Origin: DASZCR01 sp964246705
Lineage (GTDB): Bacteria > Acidobacteriota > Blastocatellia > Pyrinomonadales > Pyrinomonadaceae
Length of the DNA stretch: 14,457 nt
Assembly: GCA_964246705.1 (NCBI GenBank)
Contig: CAXTRQ010000153.1
Span: 1-14,457 of the forward strand
Direction of reading: 5' to 3'
A model generated the notes under the pieces. The model ran no database searches. It had not been told where the DNA came from and saw only the letters and a list, made by a program, of their open reading frames with translations. Both the position numbers and the translations under genes were made by a program. This document shows, piece after piece, positions 6,662 through 12,868 of the stretch (the stretch's first letter is position 1; the number at the start of each line of letters is the position of its first letter).

Positions 6662-7777
6662 TCAAAGGCGCGCGTTCTCCTCGCGCAGCATACGCTCGAC
6701 GAGACGAGCCATGTAATTGACGACCGCCATCGTCCGCGCATACTCGATGCGCATCGGGCCGACGACGCCGATACTTCCCATCACGTCACCCTCACCCATG
6801 CGATAAGGAGCGGTAATCAACGCACAGTGTTGCATCGAGGGCGTCGTGTGCTCGCGCCCGATGACGACATGCACATCGCCAAAGGCGGAATCGCGCGCAA
6901 TACATTCGTTCAGTATCTTGACCAGCCGCGACTTCGCTTCAAACGTGCGGAAGAGTTCGCGTAGGCGTTCGACGTCTGCAAAATCCGGCTTCGCCAGAAT
7001 GTTTGACGCGCCGTCAACATAGACATCACCCGTCTCAGATTCTTCCCCCTCCAAACTGCGCTCGCACAACAGCACCGCGTTCTGGAGCAGACGGTCATAG
7101 AGCGCCTTTTCCTCGCTCATCATCGCCAAGATTTCCGCGCGTATCGTTTGCAAGCCCTTGCCGCTGAACTCCGTGTTCAAATACCGCGCCGTGCGTTCGA
7201 GTTCTTCCTGACTGAGCGGCACGTCAACGCGAATCAATTTGTTCTGGATGACGTTTGAAGCGAAGACGAGGACGACGAGAATGCGGTCGTCCGACAGGTG
7301 CATAAATTCGATGTGCTGCAAACGATTGTCAGCCATCGGCGGCGAAACGACGATGCCGACATTTTCCGACAACTGCGACAGGAGATGCGAAACCTTCTCC
7401 ATCAGCCGATGCGGCGTGGCCGTCGTGTCGGCGGGGATTCCGAGCGTCCGGTCAATCGTCGAAAGGTCGGCGCGCGACAGGCGCGCGTCGCCCACCAGAT
7501 GATCAACGTAAAAACGGTAGCCTTTGTCGGTCGGGATGCGACCGGCTGAAGTGTGCGGCTGTTCGACGAGTCCGGCTTCTTCAAGTTCACCCATCACGTT
7601 GCGAATCGTCGCCGAACTCCAACCGGCAACGCCCGCGCAACGTTCCGAGATGGTGCGCGAGCCGACAGGTTCGCCCGACCGCAAATGCTCCTTGATGATA
7701 GCCGACAAGACAGCCTGCCCGCGCGCGTCGGGCATCCACTCTGCCTGCGTCTGTGTTGTCGAACTCCGAATTGCCAT
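6662..7777 (-). CDS. hrcA: Heat-inducible transcription repressor HrcA
   Basis: HrcA represses class I heat-shock operons by binding an inverted repeat (CIRCE in classic cases), and its activity is kept up by GroEL. From the ATG at 7777 it has 371 residues, slightly over the usual 340-350. The winged-helix DNA-binding region (about 20-92) shows SGEPVGSRTI, SSATIRNVMGELEEAGL (54-70, recognition helix) and HTSAGRIPTDKGYRFYVD (75-92), all hallmark segments. The remainder carries the GAF-like and dimerisation region, ending SIGVVGPMRIEYARTMAVV. A GTG at 7831 in the same frame would add 18 residues; neither start has a strong Shine-Dalgarno sequence. It is the first gene of hrcA-grpE-dnaK-dnaJ, the order expected for autoregulation. 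Confidence 0.95.
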   Translation of the reverse strand: MAIRSSTTQTQAEWMPDARGQAVLSAIIKEHLRSGEPVGSRTISERCAGVAGWSSATIRNVMGELEEAGLVEQPHTSAGRIPTDKGYRFYVDHLVGDARLSRADLSTIDRTLGIPADTTATPHRLMEKVSHLLSQLSENVGIVVSPPMADNRLQHIEFMHLSDDRILVVLVFASNVIQNKLIRVDVPLSQEELERTARYLNTEFSGKGLQTIRAEILAMMSEEKALYDRLLQNAVLLCERSLEGEESETGDVYVDGASNILAKPDFADVERLRELFRTFEAKSRLVKILNECIARDSAFGDVHVVIGREHTTPSMQHCALITAPYRMGEGDVMGSIGVVGPMRIEYARTMAVVNYMARLVERMLREENARL

Positions 7778-7867
7778 CTTGAAATTCCGGGATGTAGGGA
7801 AGTGCGGGCGGTAGATAACTACTTCTGACACAACGCATCTCAGCAGACGAGCACTGAATGCCGGTAT

Positions 7868-7880
7868 GTAAACTGTTTAC
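7868..7880. promoter_or_regulatory. Operator-like palindrome over the hrcA -10 region
   Basis: GTAAAC (7868-7873) and GTTTAC (7875-7880) form perfect 6-bp half-sites around one central base. The palindrome covers the proposed -10 and the expected start of the heat-shock transcript. That is where a repressor should act. It is not the CIRCE consensus (TTAGCACTC-N9-GAGTGCTAA), which I could not find in this spacer. HrcA or an unknown regulator may bind it; this is inference. Confidence 0.45.
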
Positions 7881-7902
7881 CGTTCCTCCAACTGACTGTC
7901 AA
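7874..7902 (-). promoter_or_regulatory. Promoter of the hrcA-grpE-dnaK-dnaJ operon
   Basis: On the minus strand, a perfect -35 TTGACA (7902-7897) is followed by a 17-nt spacer and TAAACA (7879-7874) as a moderate -10. Transcription would start near 7867, about 90 nt before the hrcA ATG (36 nt before the alternative GTG). This is a sigma-70-type layout, as expected for an HrcA-controlled operon. Confidence 0.55.
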
Positions 7903-8378
7903 GTGTTAATTGTCCGGTTTCCGCCGGGGCTTGAAAACCGACCGCCCGGAACTGTCCTAAATTATAACGGATTGGGGAAAAGGCGCGCAAACCTCAAGCG
8001 CTCAACCCGCAACTTTTTGTTCGGAGACTTTGTGTCATAGCGTTAATTCAAAGATTCTATGGAGTTTATCTGACGCTCCCCGCCCCGGCGACCCGGCCTC
8101 GAAGTTAAACTATTGAGGTTATACAACTTAACACCCGCCCTCAAATACCCCTCACCCCGACAAAATGCTGGACGAGACCGCCATTTTCTATATCTAAACG
8201 GCTTAGCGGCGCGCGCCGGAGAGCCATTTGACGCCTCTGCCAGCAGACTCGTAATATCAATTTTTCGCGGTTGTCCGTATCAGCCCTGATTTTCGGATGA
8301 ATCGAGCGCCGGTTTTCGGCGGATTCATCGCCTGAGCAACACACGTCGGCAGTCTCCTTCGCAAGGGACACACAGGTT
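7903..8378. other. Divergent spacer between hrcA promoter and the metallopeptidase gene
   Basis: Nothing in these 476 bp looks like a gene. Frames at 7858-8040 (+) and 8141-8371 (-) have no recognisable sequence. AT-rich patches occur at 7959-7968 (AATTATAACG) and 8102-8130, where GTTAA and TTAAC form a weak interrupted inverted repeat. A promoter for the plus-strand gene should lie here but none stands out. The bulged hairpin at 8296-8329 is the only strong structure. Confidence 0.55.
8296..8329 (+). other. Bulged hairpin in 5' leader of the metallopeptidase gene
   Basis: GATGAATC (8296-8303) pairs perfectly with GATTCATC (8322-8329). Inside, after a 3-nt bulge (GAG), CGCCG (8307-8311) pairs with CGGCG (8317-8321) around a GTTTT loop. 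It ends 49 nt before the ATG at 8379. It could be a leader RNA structure or a protein-binding site; no T-tract follows. Confidence 0.4.
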
Positions 8379-9110
8379 ATGTCAGATTCTCAACCACTTC
8401 TCGACGCACTCTTCATTGACGCGTTTCGTCACTTGGCAGGAAACCGTCCTGCTCCCGAAGTTGATGCCCGCTATTACCCTTACGCCGGGCTGAAGCACAC
8501 TATTCGTCTGCGCTCAGGCCGGATTTACGTCCGCGTCTCCGATATCTTCAAGACTGCGCCGGTCAACGTTCACCGCGCGCTTGCCTTCATCCTCGTCGCC
8601 AAACTGCTGCGCCGTCGCCCGCCGGAGGCCCATGAGAAGGTTTATAGGGATTACGCCTTCACGTCGGATGTGTTGCGAGCTACCGACATCGCACGGAGCA
8701 GGCACGGGCGCGAGATTATCTCTTCGGCGCAGGGGCGCTTCTACGATCTGGACAAGATGTTTGCGCGCCTCAATCGTCGCCATTTCGACAACCAACTTCC
8801 CGTCCCGACGCTCACATGGTCGCAGAGACGCACGCGCACCCTCCTCGGTCATCACGAAGGCGTACACGGAACCATCGTCATCAGTAAAACCCTCGACGCG
8901 CGCGACGTGCCCGAATGGTTTGTCGAGTACATCCTCTATCACGAGATGTTGCACATCAAGCATCCGGCACGGCTCATCAACGGACGACGCTACTACCACA
9001 CCAAAGCTTTTCGTGCCGAAGAGCAGCGGTTTCCCTTCTATGAAGAGGCGCAGGAGTGGCTCGACCACGTTGCGCGCCAGCGTCGCACGCTGCGGGCGCG
9101 TGCCGCCTGA
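8379..9110 (+). CDS. SprT/WSS1-like zinc metallopeptidase
   Basis: This is a 243-residue protein with a gluzincin active site, YHEMLH (His188, Glu189, His192). His207 in YYHTKAFRAEEQRFP is in the place of the third zinc ligand, as in SprT and YgjP-like peptidases (HExxH...HxxxF). Residues 120-150 (YDLDKMFARLNRRHFDNQL followed by PVPTLTWSQRR) match the opening of SprT-like domains, where a 'lN..yF...l' segment precedes the active site. Residues 1-115 form an N-terminal region I do not recognise, rich in Arg, with no signal peptide or membrane segment, so it is probably cytoplasmic. Family members are linked to protein or DNA-protein crosslink processing, but the substrate here is unknown. AAGGGA lies 10 nt before the ATG. 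It is monocistronic, with palindromic spacers on both sides. Confidence 0.82.
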   Translation: MSDSQPLLDALFIDAFRHLAGNRPAPEVDARYYPYAGLKHTIRLRSGRIYVRVSDIFKTAPVNVHRALAFILVAKLLRRRPPEAHEKVYRDYAFTSDVLRATDIARSRHGREIISSAQGRFYDLDKMFARLNRRHFDNQLPVPTLTWSQRRTRTLLGHHEGVHGTIVISKTLDARDVPEWFVEYILYHEMLHIKHPARLINGRRYYHTKAFRAEEQRFPFYEEAQEWLDHVARQRRTLRARAA

Positions 9111-9204
9111 TTCCGAATTATCGGATAACAATCTCCGAAAAAATTTTCCGAAACTTTATCCCTCGACCGACGTTTAAACGGGCAGGAAGGTGGGCTCCTC
9201 CGAA

Positions 9205-9271
9205 AAGAGCGGGCGGGCAACAGCAGAAGCACCAATCCCTCCGGCACTTCTGCAATTGCTCGCCCGTTCTT
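9205..9271. terminator. Large imperfect hairpin downstream of the metallopeptidase gene
   Basis: Arms 9207-9229 and 9247-9269 match at 19 of 23 positions, with two further A-T pairs outside (9205-9206 with 9270-9271) and a 17-nt loop. It lies about 95 bp after the stop codon at 9110. The plus strand continues TTCTTCTGGTTT, a poor T-tract, so terminator function is possible but not clear. Confidence 0.4.
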
Positions 9272-9351
9272 CTGGTTTCAGCGCGCACCGTTCCCATCCA
9301 CCTTAAAATCAATTCCTCTAAATTTGAGAGCCGTTTCAAAATTCTTCTTCT

Positions 9352-9436
9352 TCTTAGCGCCTCGGGCGTCTTGGCGTGAAACTTCTTTCTTCTTTTGGAC
9401 AAGAAGTTTCACGCCAAGACGCCCGAGGCGCTAAGA
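9352..9436. repeat. Perfect 36-bp intergenic palindrome
   Basis: Positions 9352-9387 and 9401-9436 are exact reverse complements, with a 13-nt loop (9388-9400). The right arm and following bases contain units resembling CGCCAAGA/CGCCCGAGG/CGCTAAGA, a period of about 8 to 9, not the period of 7 seen in the other intergenic elements. Such exact symmetry between genes suggests recent origin or active maintenance. It may be a palindromic repeat family with many genomic copies, or an RNA hairpin in the leader of efp. Confidence 0.85.
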
Positions 9437-9616
9437 GTGCAGAGATAGGACGATGCAGCGCATGAATCTTGGCTGCGGCTTGGCGGCTGGACAAAGCGAC
9501 GCGTGGCTCGTTAGACTACGCAGTTTGCAGCGGACGCCCAGAAGCTCTCCATAGAGCACAGGTGCAATCAATTTTTAGTGTTAGCAAAATTTATTTGATA
9601 CGGAGATAGAAGTTCT

Positions 9617-10180
9617 ATGGCAATTCCCGCAACACAAATCAGGCGCGGCATGGTTATCCTGTTCGATGGCAAGTTGTGCAAGGTAGTTGATTTCCGGCAT
9701 CACACGCCGGGAAATCTGCGCGCGATGGTGCAGACCAAATTGCGCGACCTCAAGAGCGGCTCGTCTTTCGATCATCGCTTTCGCTCAGCCGATACGGTCG
9801 AGCGTGCGTCGCTCGAACAGCATGAGATGGAGTATCTCTATTCCGACGGAACGCAGCATCACTTTATGAATACGGAGAACTACGAGCAGACCGCGCTCGG
9901 CGAGACAGACCTCGGCGACATGGCGCAGTGGTTGACGCCGGGACTGCGCATCTCCGTCGAGTTTTACGAAGGCGCGCCGATTGGCGTGACGCTTCCGCCT
10001 TCTCTGGAATTGACCGTCACGAGCACCGAGCCGACGATGAAGGGAGCGACGGTCTCGAACGTCAACAAACCCGCGACGCTTGAAAACGGGGTCACGATTC
10101 CCGTCCCGCCCTTTATCAACGAAGGCGACCGCATTCGCGTCGACCCGGTCGAAGGGCGCTACCTCGAACGAGCCAAGTAA
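9617..10180 (+). CDS. efp: Elongation factor P
   Basis: EF-P binds stalled ribosomes between P and E sites and promotes peptide bonds at polyproline. At 187 residues it has the normal three-domain length. Family marks are IRRGMVILFDGKLCKVVDF (8-26), QTKLRDLKSG (39-48), EYLYSDG near 70 and the signature-like ENGVTIPVPPFINEGDRIRVDP segment at the end. The functional tip of domain I reads HHTPGNLRAMVQTK. The position that is Lys in E. coli (PGKG) is Asn33 here, with Arg35 two residues on. The usual beta-lysylation site is therefore absent, and the modification, if any, is unknown. A clear ribosome binding site, GGAGAT, lies 9 nt before the ATG. It leads the efp-waaA-lpxK run on the plus strand. 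Abundant EF-P would help a proteome with polyproline proteins such as the kinase at 12869-14457. Confidence 0.95.
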   Translation: MAIPATQIRRGMVILFDGKLCKVVDFRHHTPGNLRAMVQTKLRDLKSGSSFDHRFRSADTVERASLEQHEMEYLYSDGTQHHFMNTENYEQTALGETDLGDMAQWLTPGLRISVEFYEGAPIGVTLPPSLELTVTSTEPTMKGATVSNVNKPATLENGVTIPVPPFINEGDRIRVDPVEGRYLERAK

Positions 10181-10259
10181 AAGTTCAAAGTTCAAAGTTT
10201 AAAGTTCAAAGTCGAGGACACGGCTTTGGACTTTGAACTTTGAATTTTAAACTTTGAAC
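10181..10259. repeat. Intergenic palindrome with heptamer-periodic arms (AGTTCAA type), efp-waaA gap
   Basis: Arms 10183-10213 and 10229-10259 match at 28 of 31 positions around a 15-nt loop. The left arm is tandem AAGTTCA/AAGTTCA/AAGTTTA/AAGTTCA, and the right arm carries the complement with the same 7-nt step. It starts at the base after the efp stop codon and ends two bases before the waaA ATG, so it is the whole spacer. It is the same heptamer family as the element at 3552-3650, about 6.6 kb away and beside unrelated genes. The waaA start therefore has no Shine-Dalgarno sequence and is embedded at the foot of the hairpin. Confidence 0.88.
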
Positions 10260-10261
10260 CC

Positions 10262-11707
10262 ATGTATTTCATCTACAGTGTTCTTTTAATCCTCGGCGTC
10301 TGCGCGCTGCTGCCGCGATTCCTCTTCGACGCCATGCGTCATGGAAAGTATGCGGCGGGTTTCGGCGAACGCATGGGATGGCTGCCGCCTTTCAGAGTTC
10401 CTGACGACAGTCCTGTTATCTGGCTGCACTGCGTCTCGGTCGGCGAGACGCAGGCGGCGCGTCCGCTGGTCAATGCTGTACTCGCAGAGTTCCCGTCGCA
10501 CACGCTCGTCGTCTCAACGACCACGCTGACCGGCCAGAAGGTTGCGCGCGACATTTTCGGCGCGTCCGCTGCGCTCGTCTTTTACTTTCCTTTCGATTTG
10601 GCATGGACGGTGCGCCGTGCTCTGCACACGATCAACCCGTCCGCCGTGCTCGTCATGGAGACGGAACTTTGGCCGCGCTTTCTTCGTGAATGTCGTGCGC
10701 GCCGGGTGCCCGTCGCAGTCATTAACGGTCGCATCTCCGAAAAGTCGTTTCGCCGCTATAGCCTCATCAAAAAGTTTATCCGCCGCGTTCTCGCAGACCT
10801 CTCGCTTGCCGTGATGCAAAGTGCGGAAGATGGCGAGCGCATTCGCGCTCTCGGTCTCGCGCCGGAGAGCATCAGAATTTCGGGCAACATCAAATTCGAC
10901 GCCGAGGCGACATTAAGCGAGCAGGCTTTGACCGACGAACTACGCGCCAGATTTTCATTTACGGACAGCCGCCCTCTTATCATCGCCGCCAGCACGCACG
11001 CGCCCGAAGAGCGCATCGCGCTCGAAGCTTTCCGCCAACTATCAGACATACGGATGACGGAAACTAAAGCTGTCGAGACGGGCGCGCGAACAGCCGGAGA
11101 CCATTTGTTACCACAACGCCCGCGACTGCTCATCGCGCCACGCCATCCCGAACGTTTTGCCGAGGTTGGATTGCTCATCGAAGCGGCAGGGCTTCGTTGG
11201 GCACGCCGTTCCGCGCCGCCGCTTGAGCAGGATGCGTGTGCGGATATCGTCCTGCTCGATTCAGTCGGCGAGTTGCGCGCCGCCTACCCGTTAGCGGAAA
11301 TCGTGTTCGTCGGCGGGAGCATCGCTCGAACCGGCGGTCACAATATTCTCGAACCGGCGGGCGCAGCCCGTTGCGTCGTCACAGGCGCGCACACGTCGAA
11401 TTTCACGGCCATCGTCAAAGCTTTCCTTGAAGGCGAAGCCCTCGTCCAACTTCCAGACATGCCCGACCAAGAAGCGCCGGAGGCTCTGGCCGAAGTGCTC
11501 AAAGATTTACTGGCTGACGCCGAAAAACGGCACAGTATGGGCGCGCGTGCTCGCGCTGCGCTCGACGAGAATCGCGGCGCGACGGCGCGCACGATTGAAA
11601 TGCTTGCACCGCTTCTCATGCAACAGAGGTCGGAGGTGAGAGGTCAGAGTTTAGTGAAAGACAGTTCGGTTTTAACCGACCTCCAACCTCCAACCTCCGG
11701 CCTCTAA
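10262..11707 (+). CDS. waaA: 3-deoxy-D-manno-octulosonic acid (Kdo) transferase WaaA/KdtA
   Basis: WaaA is a membrane-associated GT-B enzyme that adds Kdo from CMP-Kdo to lipid IVA, starting the LPS inner core. The N-terminal hydrophobic stretch (about 3-20) is the expected membrane anchor. Motifs are WLHCVSVGETQAARPL (54-69, with the catalytic-type Glu62), METELWPRF (132-140), INGRISEKSFRRY (154-166), GNIKFD (208-213), IAPRHPERF (291-299) and GGSIARTGGHNILEPA (351-366). At 481 residues it exceeds the usual 420-430. One extra stretch lies at about 262-285. The other is the tail from about residue 454 (QQRSEV onward), which is encoded by the heptamer palindrome at 11624-11720 and is not family sequence. 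The ATG directly follows the repeat at 10181-10259. It precedes lpxK. Confidence 0.95.
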   Translation: MYFIYSVLLILGVCALLPRFLFDAMRHGKYAAGFGERMGWLPPFRVPDDSPVIWLHCVSVGETQAARPLVNAVLAEFPSHTLVVSTTTLTGQKVARDIFGASAALVFYFPFDLAWTVRRALHTINPSAVLVMETELWPRFLRECRARRVPVAVINGRISEKSFRRYSLIKKFIRRVLADLSLAVMQSAEDGERIRALGLAPESIRISGNIKFDAEATLSEQALTDELRARFSFTDSRPLIIAASTHAPEERIALEAFRQLSDIRMTETKAVETGARTAGDHLLPQRPRLLIAPRHPERFAEVGLLIEAAGLRWARRSAPPLEQDACADIVLLDSVGELRAAYPLAEIVFVGGSIARTGGHNILEPAGAARCVVTGAHTSNFTAIVKAFLEGEALVQLPDMPDQEAPEALAEVLKDLLADAEKRHSMGARARAALDENRGATARTIEMLAPLLMQQRSEVRGQSLVKDSSVLTDLQPPTSGL

Positions 11708-11720
11708 TCTCTGACCTCTG
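11624..11720. repeat. Palindrome with heptamer-periodic arms (AGGTCAG type) overlapping the waaA 3' end
   Basis: Arms 11624-11649 and 11695-11720 match at 21 of 26 positions, most differences being wobble-compatible. An inner perfect hairpin, TCGGTT/AACCGA, lies at 11666-11679. Left-arm heptamers are AGGTCGG/AGGTGAG/AGGTCAG; right-side heptamers are CCTCCAA/CCTCCAA/CCTCCGG/CCTCTAA/TCTCTGA/CCTCTGA. The waaA stop codon (11705-11707) lies inside the right arm, and the lpxK ATG begins 5 nt after the element. The repeat thus supplies the last 28 or so codons of waaA and the leader of lpxK. Confidence 0.85.
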
Positions 11721-11725
11721 ATTTT

Positions 11726-12811
11726 ATGTCTTCGCCTTCGATGCTCGCTCTGACACCAATCAGCAGCCTCTACGGCGCTGCGATGCGCGCGCGTCTGGCG
11801 CTTTATCGCGCTGGAGTTTTATCCACACACAGGATTGGTGCGCCGGTTATCAGCGTCGGCAATGTGACGACGGGCGGGACGGGAAAGACGCCGCTCGTCG
11901 AATGGCTCGCACGCGCTATCGCACGCCAAGGGCGACGGACATGCATCCTCACGCGCGGCTATGGGCGAGCGGACGTGAGGCGGCGGGTCGTAGTGTCGGA
12001 CGGCGAGCGTTTGCTGGCTGATGCGCGTAAGGGGGGAGACGAGCCGCGACTGCTCGCCGAGAAGCTGCTCGGCGCGGCGGCTGTCATCAGCGACCGAGAC
12101 CGCGTGGCGGCGGCGCGCTGGGCACTGGAGAATTTACAGAGCGAGGCTTTTATCCTCGACGACGGCTTTCAGCATCTACGCATCGCACGCGACCTCGACA
12201 TCGTGACCGTCGACGCCGCCGCTCCGTGGGGCGGCGGGCATCTACTTCCGCACGGGCGTCTGCGCGAGCCACCTGAAGAATTGCGGCGTGCCGGGTGCAT
12301 CCTTATCACGCGCGCCGAGATGGCGCACGACCTCTCATCTCTGCGGTCGCAGATTGCGCGTTTGAGCGAAGGGCGAGCAGTCGTTCTCGAATCACGCATG
12401 CGGACTCTGCGCGCGCGCCCTTTTGAGATGAGGGGAACGACTGTGGAATCAGTGAGCGCAGCCGCGACCGAATTTGAAAGCGACGCTGTTTCGCAGCCCG
12501 TCGCAGCATTTTGCGCTATCGGTAATCCGCAGGCTTTTTTTGAGCATTTGCGAAGCGACGGCCACACGCTCAACTACACGCGCGCCTTTCCCGACCATCA
12601 TTCGTATAAGCCGGACGAGATAGAAGCTCTCTTTCGTGAAGGCCGCAAGCACGGCGCGCGCGCTTTTCTGACGACGGCGAAGGATGCCGTCAAGCTTCAA
12701 GAGTTCAGCTTTCAGCTTCCGGTTTATGTCATCGAAATTACGTTGGAGTTTGACGATGAGAGCAGGCTGCTCGGCATTGTGCGCGAGGCTCTGGCGGGAA
12801 ACAAATTTTGA
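11726..12811 (+). CDS. lpxK: Tetraacyldisaccharide 4'-kinase LpxK
   Basis: LpxK phosphorylates the 4' position of the lipid A disaccharide to give lipid IVA, the acceptor used by WaaA. It acts at the inner face of the cytoplasmic membrane. Its 361 residues fit the family (about 330-350). Walker A is GNVTTGGTGKTPLV (45-58), followed by LTRGYGR (75-81), the GDEPRLLA segment (104-111), ILDDGFQHLRIARDLDIV (143-160), PHGRLREP (175-182), AIGNPQAFF (264-272), FPDHHSY (288-294) and LTTAKDAVKL (315-324). The N-terminal 30 residues (PISSLYGAAMRARLALYRAG) form the usual membrane-associated helix. No Shine-Dalgarno sequence is seen because the leader is repeat sequence. It is likely co-transcribed with waaA and ends 57 bp from the convergent kinase gene. 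Confidence 0.95.
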   Translation: MSSPSMLALTPISSLYGAAMRARLALYRAGVLSTHRIGAPVISVGNVTTGGTGKTPLVEWLARAIARQGRRTCILTRGYGRADVRRRVVVSDGERLLADARKGGDEPRLLAEKLLGAAAVISDRDRVAAARWALENLQSEAFILDDGFQHLRIARDLDIVTVDAAAPWGGGHLLPHGRLREPPEELRRAGCILITRAEMAHDLSSLRSQIARLSEGRAVVLESRMRTLRARPFEMRGTTVESVSAAATEFESDAVSQPVAAFCAIGNPQAFFEHLRSDGHTLNYTRAFPDHHSYKPDEIEALFREGRKHGARAFLTTAKDAVKLQEFSFQLPVYVIEITLEFDDESRLLGIVREALAGNKF

Positions 12812-12868
12812 TTAGGGAGACGCAACACGGGGCGTCGCCGTCCGGCAGGCTGGCGTGAGAGCCACAGG

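Larger units (their letters stand above)
9111..9616. other. 506-bp spacer upstream of efp with two large palindromes
   Basis: The spacer contains the imperfect hairpin at 9205-9271 and the perfect 36-bp palindrome at 9352-9436, then about 160 bp leading into the efp ribosome binding site. A minus-strand frame at 9118-9402 starts inside the palindrome and is not credible as a gene. The stretch 9440-9600 holds no gene that I can see. An AT-rich patch at 9569-9600 is the likely area of the efp promoter. Confidence 0.55.

Noticed and set aside
8141..8371. Minus-strand 76-residue frame in the hrcA/metallopeptidase spacer
   Set aside because: It overlaps the bulged hairpin and the presumed leader of the plus-strand gene, and the sequence has no family character.
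7832..8378. CIRCE operator
   Set aside because: No TTAGCACTC-N9-GAGTGCTAA was found. AAGTGTTAA at 7901-7909 resembles one half-site but its partner half is absent.
9118..9402. Minus-strand 94-residue frame upstream of efp
   Set aside because: It begins inside the perfect palindrome, crosses another hairpin, has no ribosome binding site and shows no family-like pattern, so chance coding is likelier.
12812..12868. Terminator between lpxK and the kinase
   Set aside because: Only a 5-bp stem (GACGC 12819-12823 with GCGTC 12832-12836) and no T-tract; too weak to call.
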